From NCBI GenBank assembly GCA_016839955.1, contig JAEOTI010000239.1, forward strand, positions 1-13,551: 13,551 bases of DNA, given 5' to 3'. Positions 1 to 6,811 of the stretch are shown here, piece after piece (the first letter of the stretch is position 1; each line of letters begins with the position of its first letter). A program made the position numbers and the translations under genes. Under the pieces are notes generated by a model. It was not told the DNA's origin, ran no database searches, and was given only the letters and a program-made list of their open reading frames with translations. This DNA comes from Candidatus Hodarchaeota archaeon (GTDB lineage: Archaea; Asgardarchaeota; Heimdallarchaeia; Hodarchaeales; YT1-057).

Positions 1-906
1 CCATTCATCTGAAGGGAACTGACTTTGGATTTTTTGGATTTCGTCAAAAGATAAACTAACACCGGTAAATCGTAACAAAGTTCTACATTTTTTAGAAATT
101 CTCTCTTCTATTTTAGATAATTCAAGACTATTCTTCCTCAAATCCGTTTCTAAAACCTGCATTGGGAAACTTGGAATTTTTCGAAATTTGATATAAGAAG
201 AATCTGTATGGATATCGAGCAAAATCATACCTTTTGGTTCGATAACTTCAATAAAACTAGTTCGTTCTAAGGAACCAGTATAAAGAACATTTCCTTCATT
301 AAGAGTTTGAGCTTGATGTATATGACCTGAAATTATAAATTTTATATTCTTAGGTAAGGAACTAGTACGAATTACCTCCCTTCCAAAAGAAAACTTGTAT
401 TGATGAGGTCCGAATGTTGCGCCCTGAAATACCTGGTGGCACAAAATAATAAAGGGAGTCCTAGAATGGCGATTTGCCAGTTTAAATATGTAATTCAAAC
501 TCCTTTGTGGGTCTACACCTTCATAGGGGAAACTTATCACGGAAATATCTCCAATACTTAGTTTTTTAATCTGTGACAAGAAAAACGCTTTATTTTTGTG
601 TAAAGTAGTGAGAAGAGTGGGTGGTAACCTAGATCTGTCATGGTTACCAGCAATTGCAAGAAAACCAATATCATCTTCTAATAAGCTTTGAACGAGTTGA
701 TAGGCTTCAGCAATAGTTTTTTTTCTGGGATTAGGTTGATCAAAAAAATCACCCGCATGCAACAACCAATCAATTTTTTCTTCTCGGGCAATATCTAAAA
801 TTTTCTTGAATGCTTGGAACATCTCATTATAGATAATCTGTTTTCCTTCTACTGTTCGTCCTGATTGATACCCAAGATGTGTATCTGAAATCGCTAAAAT
901 GCGCAA
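1..906 (-). CDS. Mre11/SbcD-like DNA repair metallophosphoesterase, 3' end cut by window edge
   Basis: Calcineurin-like phosphoesterase of the Mre11/SbcD type, probably a Mn-dependent nuclease in double-strand break processing. I read 302 codons from a TTG start with no stop before the left edge, so the C-terminus is missing. All metal-site motifs are visible: D8-x-H10 (SDTHLG), G52-D53-x-x-D56, G87-N-H-D90, H157 in ILCHQ, and G194-H-I-H197. The later GSLERTSF at about 211-218 is typical of Mre11/SbcD rather than of generic phosphoesterases. The TTG at 906-904 is the only usual start after an in-frame TAA some 36 nt upstream, and no clear Shine-Dalgarno is seen. A Rad50 partner, if present, would lie beyond the left edge. 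It follows the TrmB-like gene by 113 bases with a T-rich stretch between, so it is probably a separate transcript. An Mre11 paralogue outside the Rad50 complex is the main alternative. Confidence 0.85.
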   Translation of the reverse strand, partial: MRILAISDTHLGYQSGRTVEGKQIIYNEMFQAFKKILDIAREEKIDWLLHAGDFFDQPNPRKKTIAEAYQLVQSLLEDDIGFLAIAGNHDRSRLPPTLLTTLHKNKAFFLSQIKKLSIGDISVISFPYEGVDPQRSLNYIFKLANRHSRTPFIILCHQVFQGATFGPHQYKFSFGREVIRTSSLPKNIKFIISGHIHQAQTLNEGNVLYTGSLERTSFIEVIEPKGMILLDIHTDSSYIKFRKIPSFPMQVLETDLRKNSLELSKIEERISKKCRTLLRFTGVSLSFDEIQKIQSQFPSDEW

Positions 907-978
907 AATAATCCCAACAAGAAGAAATTGAAAGAAAATAATTTACTAAATTAGAAACATAATCGACAGAGAGGTGGT

Positions 979-990
979 TGAAAAAAAAGA
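979..990 (-). terminator. T-rich terminator-like tract after the TrmB-like gene
   Basis: Read on the minus strand this is an uninterrupted run of eight T's (plus-strand A's at 981-988), about 30 nt after the TGA stop of the TrmB-like gene. Archaeal transcription often ends at such U-rich tracts without a long hairpin. A 4-bp hairpin (CTCT/AGAG, 1014-1025) overlaps the stop codon but is too weak to add much. Role inferred. Confidence 0.35.
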
Positions 991-1019
991 ATTACTTCTA
1001 TGAACTGAATCCACTCTTT

Positions 1020-1802
1020 TCAGAGCGTAACTAATCGGTCCTTAGGTCTGTACCTTAGGATCTCTTCTCGTTGAACGGTAATAAGCTGAGGAGAAATAAA
1101 TGAAGATAAATGGGTTTTACGATAATCGTGAGAAGAAATAATTCCGATATAACGGAAATTATCAATTCCAATACCTGACATTGCAGCAGAGACACCATCG
1201 AGTTGTGCTAGAAAATCAGGCCAATCCGCTACAAGAATCTCTAATCCAGAGAAATTCTCAGACCATGTTGCTTGGTTTCGCCCAATAACAATCGTGACAT
1301 CGATCCCCTTCGATTTTAACTCCTTCAGAATAGCCGCTATTGCATCTATAATAAAAACTGGAATTTTGGTGATAAGAACTTCTTCTTTTGCTTCTTTTAG
1401 AATTTTTTTCAAGTAAGGGATGATCTTAGCTTGATCAGTGATAACACTGAATGCTGCACGGAGTAAACACATTCCTTCGTCGACTTGAGCATAAAAACGA
1501 TCAGTTAAATCTTTTATTGTATCTTCTGTTTTGTCTTCTAGTCTTTCCACAATAGACTCTCTCAAAGCAGTAAGCGTAACGCTAGGATCCTTTGCTCTAA
1601 AAATCTGGGGCCTACCATCATCTCCATCAATCAAATCAAGTTCTGAAAGTCGTCGAAGAGCGGCATATAATTTTGAAGCGGACATACTAACGTAATTTTC
1701 ACTTAAATCTTTCGCTGAGAGTCCTGTTGAATCTAAAAGAATCAAATAAACCTTTGTTTCGAACGGGTCTAATCCCAGTGGCTCCAGTATCCGCTCATCC
1801 AT
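1020..1802 (-). CDS. TrmB-family transcriptional regulator
   Basis: A 260-residue regulator of the TrmB type. Residues 1-75 form a winged helix-turn-helix (LGLDPFETKVYLILL, then SASKLYAALRRLSELDLI and a short wing reading DDGRPQIFRA). A charged coiled-coil-like linker follows at about 78-105. The C-terminal domain (about 120-240) has the alternating hydrophobic strands of the TrmB effector domain (EEVLITKIP, DVTIVIGRN, LEILVADWP). TrmB proteins sense sugars or other small ligands and repress or activate transporters and metabolic genes; the ligand here cannot be told. The ATG at 1802 is supported by GAGG seven bases upstream. The gene is divergent from the small four-cysteine protein at 1916, which makes that gene a plausible target. 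Confidence in the family is good, in the target low. Confidence 0.8.
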   Translation of the reverse strand: MDERILEPLGLDPFETKVYLILLDSTGLSAKDLSENYVSMSASKLYAALRRLSELDLIDGDDGRPQIFRAKDPSVTLTALRESIVERLEDKTEDTIKDLTDRFYAQVDEGMCLLRAAFSVITDQAKIIPYLKKILKEAKEEVLITKIPVFIIDAIAAILKELKSKGIDVTIVIGRNQATWSENFSGLEILVADWPDFLAQLDGVSAAMSGIGIDNFRYIGIISSHDYRKTHLSSFISPQLITVQREEILRYRPKDRLVTL

Positions 1803-1904
1803 GACAAATCCTCAATTTTATCTGCGAAAGTATCCTAACCTTTTTCACATTTCCATGGAATTTGTAAGAAAAAGATTCTTGTTTTACTGGATATCTCTTG
1901 ATTT

Positions 1905-1910
1905 AGGTGA
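1905..1910 (+). promoter_or_regulatory. Shine-Dalgarno site AGGTGA of the small Cys protein
   Basis: AGGTGA lies five bases before the ATG at 1916, a close match to the anti-Shine-Dalgarno sequence at normal spacing. It is the main non-homology evidence that the 45-codon frame is translated. Confidence 0.6.
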
Positions 1911-1915
1911 AATAC

Positions 1916-2053
1916 ATGACTACATGTCGTGAATGCGTCCATTGGAAACCAATACCTGATAATACGGAATTTGGAGATTGTTTTGGTCATCAAGTACCGG
2001 CTAATGCTCCTGTTGATGCCTGCCCTGCAAAAGCATTTCAACCACGTCAGTAG
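1916..2053 (+). CDS. Small four-cysteine protein, BssB/BssC (HiPIP-like subunit) type
   Basis: A 45-residue protein, MTTCRECVHW...AFQPRQ. Its four cysteines, C4, C7, C22 and C36, are spaced CX2C-X14-C-X13-C, with a conserved-looking W10, a GDCFG core and a CPAKAFQPR end. This layout resembles the small subunits of benzylsuccinate synthase-type glycyl-radical enzymes and their free-standing relatives, which bind a [4Fe-4S] cluster in a HiPIP-like fold. No glycyl-radical enzyme is encoded in the window, so the partner is unknown. A zinc-binding role is possible. The ATG follows a strong AGGTGA. The gene is divergent from the TrmB-like regulator across 113 bases and is followed by a pyrimidine/T-rich terminator-like run. 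It ends in TAG. I am fairly sure it is a real gene and less sure of the family. Confidence 0.7.
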   Translation: MTTCRECVHWKPIPDNTEFGDCFGHQVPANAPVDACPAKAFQPRQ

Positions 2054-2058
2054 GGCAA

Positions 2059-2080
2059 GTCTTCTCTCTCTTTTTTTTCA
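2059..2080 (+). terminator. Pyrimidine/T-rich terminator-like run after the Cys protein
   Basis: A run of C and T ending in eight T's follows the TAG of the small cysteine protein by a few bases. This is the usual form of an archaeal U-tract terminator. No strong hairpin precedes it. Confidence 0.4.
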
Positions 2081-2103
2081 TATATGACTCATAAATATAA
2101 TTC

Positions 2104-2130
2104 TAGGTTGTTATTAGCCTAGCCAACCTA
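2104..2130. repeat. 7-bp perfect inverted repeat (TAGGTTG/CAACCTA)
   Basis: TAGGTTG (2104-2110) and CAACCTA (2124-2130) are perfect reverse complements around a 13-base loop. It lies between the small cysteine protein and the FG-GAP-like gene. It could be a hairpin at a transcript end or an operator; the function is not known. Confidence 0.35.
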
Positions 2131-2198
2131 TCATCGACTGAGCTATCATATTTCTTCAAAACCCACTAAATAGACATCAGCATCATTAAGAAATCTCT

Positions 2199-2211
2199 TA
2201 AAATGTATATG
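2199..2211 (+). promoter_or_regulatory. Possible TATA element of the FG-GAP-like gene
   Basis: TTAAAATGTATAT lies about 36-48 bases before the ATG at 2247. With the usual archaeal distance of about 25 bases to the start of transcription, this would give a short leader. No BRE was identified with confidence. Confidence 0.3.
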
Positions 2212-2246
2212 ATTCGTCAATTTCAATACTTTTAGTTGAGATATTA

Positions 2247-3233
2247 ATGAAAAAAGTACAACAAATAATGTGTTTCGCAACATTAATGATATTTATTTGT
2301 ACATTTACAGGAACCATATTTGTTAAAGCTGAAAAAACTACACAAAAACAGAGAAACTCAACAATTACCTCTATTAAACCTCCCAAAATCAAGTGGAATA
2401 TTATTTCTGACACAAGCATGACCCTTTTTGGTCATGATCCATCAAATAATAATCTGTTAGCCCTTGGAGAGAATAATTCTCACTTTTTCCTCTTTAAAGA
2501 ACCTTCCTTTATACCTTTATGGATTCAAAAAAAGCGTGTTGAAGGTTATATCCGCGAAATCGGTTTTGATTTTTTCCCATTTGGTCAAAAACAAATTGCT
2601 GTCTTAACAAGATATGTAAATCAATATCGTTTGTTAAACATAAGTAATGGTGAGCCTTTAACAGATTTTTTCACCGCTGATTATTCAGAACCATCCTATT
2701 GGTATTTTGAGAACCAAGCATATTACCCTTTCTCTATTTTTGTGGATGAAACGTCATCTGAGCCCAGAATCCTTGCTATCTATAATGGCACGGCTCGACT
2801 GATGAACAGTAATTTATCAATAATTTGGAATTGTAGTCTGAATGAAAATCAATCTTTTCCTCATTGCTTTATCTATTATCTGAACAGTTCTTCAGCAACA
2901 CTGCAAGTACTGATATTTAATAGTGATACGGCTAGATTTTCTAATTTAAACATAACTGATGGGTCAACCATTTGGCAGACTGATCAAGTCTATCCTGAAT
3001 ATATATCAAATTCGATTGGGTTATCAGATTGTAATGGGGACGGAATAATTGATATTTTATGTAGATTTTATAATAACAACTCAGGAGATTGGAGTAAAGG
3101 GCTAAAGGTCCTCAATGGTTTGACTGGGGCTTCTCTGTGGCAATATCAAATAAATATGTCCTACCTTCTGTTCTCTCATTGCTGGTGTGACTTAGATGGA
3201 GATGGAAACAAAGAAATCATTTTCAGTGAATAG
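2247..3233 (+). CDS. Secreted FG-GAP/beta-propeller-like surface protein, N-terminal part ending at an in-frame TAG
   Basis: 328 residues up to a TAG. An N-terminal signal peptide is clear (basic MKK, then a hydrophobic stretch to about residue 28). The rest has repeated short strands with aspartate-rich loops of the calcium-binding FG-GAP/EF-loop kind: DCNGDGIIDI at 261-270 and DLDGDGNKEII at 315-325. WNCSL and LWQY strands typical of PQQ- or integrin-like propeller repeats are also present. Many N-x-S/T sequons fit an S-layer-glycosylated cell-surface protein. The frame does not end naturally: directly after the TAG the same frame continues for 231 codons into another DxNGD repeat and a membrane anchor. 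Unbroken, the protein would be 560 residues. Function, ligand and partner are unknown. The start ATG has only a weak GAG upstream. Confidence 0.75.
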   Translation: MKKVQQIMCFATLMIFICTFTGTIFVKAEKTTQKQRNSTITSIKPPKIKWNIISDTSMTLFGHDPSNNNLLALGENNSHFFLFKEPSFIPLWIQKKRVEGYIREIGFDFFPFGQKQIAVLTRYVNQYRLLNISNGEPLTDFFTADYSEPSYWYFENQAYYPFSIFVDETSSEPRILAIYNGTARLMNSNLSIIWNCSLNENQSFPHCFIYYLNSSSATLQVLIFNSDTARFSNLNITDGSTIWQTDQVYPEYISNSIGLSDCNGDGIIDILCRFYNNNSGDWSKGLKVLNGLTGASLWQYQINMSYLLFSHCWCDLDGDGNKEIIFSE

Positions 3234-3929
3234 ATCCATAAAGGAGAGACAAGTGACCTTCTTATCACTGCTGTCTCCATTCCAACAAATATAACATATT
3301 GGCAAGTAAAATCATCATCAGTCACCGGAGCCAATGAGACAACATATTGGCAAAAGCGTTATGATTTTAGATTTTCTTGTGGAGAATATCGTCCAGATTT
3401 TCCAGGTTTAGAAATGTTGTTTGTGAAGGTAAATCATACATATACACACAATTTTGAAAATAATAAGAACTCTAATACCTATGAGGTGCAAATTCAATTA
3501 TTGGACGTAAGCTTATTTGGTGCTCCTTTTTGGGAAATGCACTCAGATACGATGGAATCCTACTATTTAGAGTTCTTTCCTGATCTCAACGGAGATAGTC
3601 GTCCTGATTTTATATATAGTGGCGACGATTCTGGTAAATTAGTAAGAGATGGTGGAACTGGAAAAGCATATTCAAAGATTCCCACAAATTGTGAATATCT
3701 TCGAAAAATCCTGTACACAGAGCCAAAAAAACCTCCTATCCTTGTATATCTGACCAGTAATTATGATAATTCATATCAATTCCTTTCCTTCGGAGGATTA
3801 GAAGTTCCTGCTGGTGGAGTTGAAGATTCGAACCCATTAGGGACAGAATATGGTTTCGGTTGGCAATTAGCCATCTTTGCTTTTATTAGTGGGATGCTCG
3901 TCCGAATGCAGCGAGTAAAAATAAAATAA
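3234..3929 (+). pseudogene. C-terminal continuation of the FG-GAP-like surface protein, in frame after the TAG, with membrane anchor
   Basis: This is the same reading frame as the upstream part, separated only by TAG 3231-3233, and it stays open to TAA at 3927-3929. It carries another calcium-loop repeat (DLNGDSRPDFI, 446-456 in continuous numbering). A glycine-rich linker and a single transmembrane segment follow at about 535-553 (WQLAIFAFISGMLV), with a basic tail (RVKIK). That is the expected outward-facing C-terminal anchor of an archaeal surface protein. An ATG at 3414 could start a 171-residue protein, but it would have no signal peptide and begins mid-domain, so it is not a convincing independent gene. 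I read this as the lost half of one gene: a recent nonsense mutation, a sequence error or programmed readthrough. Typed as pseudogene because the reading is interrupted. Confidence 0.65.
3246..3277 (+). other. Stem-loop 12 nt downstream of the in-frame TAG
   Basis: GAGACAAGTGA (3246-3256) pairs with TCACT (3265-3269) and TGTCTC (3272-3277). This gives 11 base pairs with a 2-base bulge (GC) and an 8-base loop. It sits in coding sequence just after the TAG that splits the FG-GAP-like gene, where recoding signals are usually placed. Pairing is read directly from the sequence; a role in readthrough is inference, and chance is possible. Confidence 0.4.
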
Positions 3930-3948
3930 CAATTATTTACTGGAGAAC

Positions 3949-4000
3949 ATTAAAATTAAAGTATAGAAAAAAGGAAATAGTCCATTTGTTTAATTTTAAT
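3949..4000. terminator. AT-rich 12-bp inverted repeat between convergent genes
   Basis: ATTAAAATTAAA (3949-3960) and TTTAATTTTAAT (3989-4000) are perfect reverse complements with 28 bases between. They lie in the 95-base gap between the tails of the FG-GAP-like gene and the DUF6884-like gene. The position fits a bidirectional terminator, but both arms are A/T only, so chance pairing is a real alternative. Confidence 0.35.
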
Positions 4001-4024
4001 TAATTTAAGTAAGAAATAATTTGG

Positions 4025-4465
4025 TTATTTTTGGCTTATTTCTTCAGGTAAGAATTGTAGAAGATCCTGTTGCGAAAAAATGACAGAAAATGATTTCCCT
4101 GCATATACTAACATCTGTACAAAAGGTACACAAGTTAATGGATGCTTAGCATAGTATAAAATTCTCTTTCTCCCGCTAATTTTTCCGGCAATCAATTTTC
4201 CCAACAAGCGTCTTTGTGAACCATTAACATCTTTTGCAGATAAGTCATAATTCTCAAAAACCTCATCTTCCCAAATTAAACCGTATTTATACGACAGAAT
4301 CCCTGCTTTCGCAAAAGAACCCAATTGATCGCGGATTTTCCAAAAAGTGCTAAGACGATACTGTCCAGGAGTGTCCATATAGAGTTCACGAGGAGTTCCC
4401 TTTTCTATAGGAACTTTACTTTGACAGCAATGAGTAAGCCAGACGATCATTTTCTTTTTGCCCAT
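4025..4465 (-). CDS. DUF6884-like protein
   Basis: 146 residues from the ATG at 4465. The pattern resembles DUF6884 proteins: an early C-C-x-S-K motif (LTHCCQSK), an ARxLY-like RELYMDTPG, then a strand and GILSYKYGLI (family form: ILSAKHGLV), followed by ENYDLS. The second half has KRILYYAKHPL and a VIFSQQDLLQFL end. DUF6884 proteins occur near nucleoside- or deazaguanine-linked genes and mobile elements, but their activity is not settled. It is the last gene of a three-gene minus-strand run, starting 10 bases after the TIM-barrel gene stop. A longer form from a TTG at 4498 would overlap that gene by 23 bases and adds a basic, non-domain leader. A shorter form from ATG 4450 (141 residues) is also possible. 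Start choice is uncertain; the family is moderately supported. Confidence 0.6.
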   Translation of the reverse strand: MGKKKMIVWLTHCCQSKVPIEKGTPRELYMDTPGQYRLSTFWKIRDQLGSFAKAGILSYKYGLIWEDEVFENYDLSAKDVNGSQRRLLGKLIAGKISGRKRILYYAKHPLTCVPFVQMLVYAGKSFSVIFSQQDLLQFLPEEISQK

Positions 4466-4475
4466 TAGAAATTCT

Positions 4476-5216
4476 TTAAGAAACTTTAAGCTCCTCAATT
4501 ATATCTAAATTTTGTTTGATTTGGTCTTTAGAAATAGCGCCAACAGTAATGGCTGAAATTTCTCCCTTGTTAACAATAAAAGAATAAGCATCTCGAGGAG
4601 GGATAGTCCCTGCTGCAAGAACTTTCATAGCCATGACAGGTTGTTTGAGTTCAGATAACTTGTCTTGAATAAGATTTATAGGTCCATCCATCCCCCATCC
4701 TGTTTTGTTTATTGGTAAAAGAAATGCAAATGGCTCAGGAAACTCCTTTTGAGGGAGCCAATTCAGTAATGCTAATGGATCATGAGATGCAAATCCCGGT
4801 AATGCTCCAAAGTTACGAATTTCATTGAATAACGGTATTAAAAATCCTGGATTAGCTTTTGTAACTGCTAAGTCTACTAAAGAACCATGAATAAAAATAA
4901 CTACTGGATCAATTGTTTTTACTCTCTCTAACGAATCTCTGGGATCTTCTGCGGTGAGAAAGGCGGTTATAATTACGTCATTGTCCTTTTGTGTTTTTTT
5001 AGCTGCTTTTATTATCGAATCATAAGCTATAACATGAATTCCACCTGATTCGGTGGTCTTACAACAAAATGAAAATAAATCAGCCATAAGATCCACGTTA
5101 TTAAAGAATCTATGATACCAGATCGAGCCTTGAGCACCAAACTGCCCAGCACCGATAAAAGGAGATGTACCTAAAGAAAAATAGGGGATTTTAATGGTAC
5201 CAAAGTTTACCAACAT
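4476..5216 (-). CDS. TIM-barrel protein, aldo/keto-reductase-like, function unknown
   Basis: 246 residues. Eight strand-like segments can be read in barrel order: YFSLGTSPF, HVIAYD, VIITAFL, VVIFIHGSL, GFASHDP, FAFLLPINK, VMAMKVLAAGTI and ISAITVGAIS. The start (LGTSPFIGAGQFG) and the end (AITVGAISKDQIKQNLDII) look like aldo/keto reductases, whose last strand typically reads 'vipGa.s.eql..n'. I do not see a convincing AKR catalytic tetrad, so it may have another activity on the same fold. The ATG at 5216 is preceded by AGGAG at nine bases; that site overlaps the TAG stop of the upstream RNase J-like gene, so the two are translationally close. The next gene starts 10 bases after its TAA. Role in the run is unknown. 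Confidence 0.6.
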   Translation of the reverse strand: MLVNFGTIKIPYFSLGTSPFIGAGQFGAQGSIWYHRFFNNVDLMADLFSFCCKTTESGGIHVIAYDSIIKAAKKTQKDNDVIITAFLTAEDPRDSLERVKTIDPVVIFIHGSLVDLAVTKANPGFLIPLFNEIRNFGALPGFASHDPLALLNWLPQKEFPEPFAFLLPINKTGWGMDGPINLIQDKLSELKQPVMAMKVLAAGTIPPRDAYSFIVNKGEISAITVGAISKDQIKQNLDIIEELKVS

Positions 5217-5225
5217 GAGATTTTT

Positions 5226-5230
5226 CTCCT
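5226..5230 (-). promoter_or_regulatory. Shine-Dalgarno AGGAG overlapping the upstream TAG stop
   Basis: On the minus strand AGGAG lies nine bases before the ATG at 5216. Its first two bases are the last two bases of the TAG at 5231-5229. This points to translational coupling of the RNase J-like and TIM-barrel genes. Confidence 0.6.
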
Positions 5231-6689
5231 AAATATGAAAACCTTGTTTTCTCTCAAGTAACTGGACATTCGGATGTAATTTTTGAAATTCTTCTGGTTT
5301 TTTAGTATGCATTGGAACTAGAATTTGAGGATTAATTCGGTTTATTATATTTTCAAGCTCATTAACGTTTGCATGCCCACCAGCATGGATTTGTGTGCAA
5401 GGAAGGTTAAACCGATCTAACCAAGCTTTTTCAACTTGTTGGTCAAGGATCATTTCATCATTAAATGCTTCAGTAACAGAGCGGATATAATGGCTGCCTT
5501 CCATTGGAGATAAATTACATAACTCTGTTAAATCAAAGAAGCTACAAAACAATATGTATTCATTTTGAGCGCACGTAATATCCTTATCGGTAACGATATG
5601 ACACTTACAATTCTCTAAAAAGATTTTTTCCCACATAGAAAAGCCTTTCATTTGAATAGTTTTAGATAACGAACTGTCTCCATAATATCCCCAACCTTTG
5701 CGTTTTAAATAGATAGCAATGTTCGGATCATTAAGGTGGGGAAGAGAGATTTGATCTTGTTCCAATTGTTTCAATAAAACTGCCTGTTTCAAGTTAATGG
5801 CTAAAACACGATCGTTTGATTTAGCTACTTCCCAAAATGTTCTTAAACGATCAAAATCTCTGAGAGGAAAATTAGCCAAAACTAATCCCCGAGTATTGCT
5901 TACAACAGTATCCACCGTTAGTTTGACGTTTTGTTCGGAAAAGCTTTCAGTTTCTTCAACACGAGTGCCTTCACAAAGAAGGATATCCACTTCTTCAGCT
6001 TCTGCAGCTTGAATGAAGTCCTCTGTCATATCTCCACGAGGGCCGTGACACCGTAAATCCCCAGTGTAGACGATTCTTTTATCTCCACCTTCAATAATAA
6101 ATGCGTATGCTCCCGGAATTGAATGATCCACATGAATTGGCTCGATACGAAACGAACCCACATGAAAAATGTCGCCAGTTCTAAAAGTCTTGATTTTACG
6201 GGGTAGAGGTAAAGGTTTATCCTCCGTTAGTCCTTTTCCACGTTTTTTTTCACGAATTGCAAAATCTTCTACATATGATACGAATCCTTCTTTCACTTTA
6301 GCAGAAGTTCCTTCAAGTGCTGTCATGATACTTTTTGCCGTCTCTCCACACCAAATCGGTAAATCAGGGTGTAATAAGGGAATATGTCCAATGTGATCCC
6401 AATGGGCATGACTAAAAATTGCTGCATCAAATGCTAACGAAATAGGTGTTTTTCCTATTCTCTTAATATAATCAGGTCTGTAAAGCCCTTCAAAAATTGG
6501 AATCAAATCGAGAAGGAATAAATCTTGAAGTAAATTATACCTTCTAGGTTGGAGATAATCCGTGAAATACTGTCCATTTCTTTCAAAGTTTAATCCAAAA
6601 TCGACCCAAAGGCGCGTTTCATCTGATTCTAAGAGAAATTGGTTTCCACCAATTTCGCTTAACCCTCCAAACCCCGTTAAAGTAACCAA
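5229..6689 (-). CDS. RNase J-like beta-CASP metallo-beta-lactamase-fold hydrolase
   Basis: 486 residues. The metallo-beta-lactamase core has H94-A-H96-W-D98-H99, H189 (HVDHS) and D211 (YTGDLR). Beta-CASP motifs follow: the acidic E240 (CEGTR), H435/H439 in the HAGGHA motif, and H461 in LVPMHT at the end. This set is typical of RNase J/CPSF-type nucleases acting on RNA. The N-terminal GFGGLSEIGGNQFLL matches the RNase J opening 'GGlgEIGkN'. The insert between about 220 and 430 is divergent, so it is a distant branch and not canonical archaeal RNase J; RNA cleavage is therefore likely but not certain. The start is TTG at 6689: an in-frame TGA directly precedes it and no earlier start exists. 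There is no Shine-Dalgarno, which suggests a leaderless message. It is the first gene of a three-gene run and ends in TAG. Confidence 0.8.
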   Translation of the reverse strand: MVTLTGFGGLSEIGGNQFLLESDETRLWVDFGLNFERNGQYFTDYLQPRRYNLLQDLFLLDLIPIFEGLYRPDYIKRIGKTPISLAFDAAIFSHAHWDHIGHIPLLHPDLPIWCGETAKSIMTALEGTSAKVKEGFVSYVEDFAIREKKRGKGLTEDKPLPLPRKIKTFRTGDIFHVGSFRIEPIHVDHSIPGAYAFIIEGGDKRIVYTGDLRCHGPRGDMTEDFIQAAEAEEVDILLCEGTRVEETESFSEQNVKLTVDTVVSNTRGLVLANFPLRDFDRLRTFWEVAKSNDRVLAINLKQAVLLKQLEQDQISLPHLNDPNIAIYLKRKGWGYYGDSSLSKTIQMKGFSMWEKIFLENCKCHIVTDKDITCAQNEYILFCSFFDLTELCNLSPMEGSHYIRSVTEAFNDEMILDQQVEKAWLDRFNLPCTQIHAGGHANVNELENIINRINPQILVPMHTKKPEEFQKLHPNVQLLERKQGFHI

Positions 6690-6709
6690 TCAAACAACTT
6701 CTAATATAC

Positions 6710-6721
6710 CTGTTAAAACAG
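6710..6721. promoter_or_regulatory. 12-bp palindrome at the promoter of the RNase J-like gene
   Basis: CTGTTAAAACAG is formed by perfect 5-bp arms around AA. It lies 21-32 bases before the TTG start, exactly where the TATA box of a leaderless archaeal gene is expected, and it contains TTTTAA on the minus strand. It may be the TATA region itself, an operator, or both. Confidence 0.35.
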
Positions 6722-6811
6722 TAAAATCTATTGTGTGAATAATGATTGACAACATCTATTTTCAAGGTACTTTTGTTACTAATCCTAAAAAATGTGAATC
6801 AAATGATGCTA

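Noticed and set aside
1835..2041. Minus-strand open frame of 68 codons
   Set aside because: It is the shadow of the four-cysteine gene at 1916-2053, which has the Shine-Dalgarno and a recognisable cysteine pattern.
2135..2147. tRNA-like D-arm string (minus strand GATAGCTCAGTCG)
   Set aside because: No matching D-stem partner, anticodon arm, T-arm or acceptor stem can be drawn around it.
3231..3233. Genome-wide UAG = pyrrolysine code
   Set aside because: TAG ends the four-cysteine gene and the RNase J-like gene at natural domain ends, and the 95-residue gene ends in two TAGs in a row, so TAG works as a stop here. Only a local readthrough event remains possible.
3414..3929. Independent 171-residue gene from ATG 3414
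   Set aside because: The same frame is open from 3234, the ATG is mid-domain, and the product would have an anchor but no signal peptide. It is better read as the second half of the interrupted gene.
4466..4498. TTG start at 4498 for the DUF6884-like gene
   Set aside because: It would overlap the upstream gene and adds a basic stretch outside the domain; ATG 4465 or 4450 is more natural.
5797..6396. Plus-strand frames of 71 and 75 codons within the RNase J-like gene
   Set aside because: Antisense shadows of a clearly coding region, without ribosome sites or recognisable domains.
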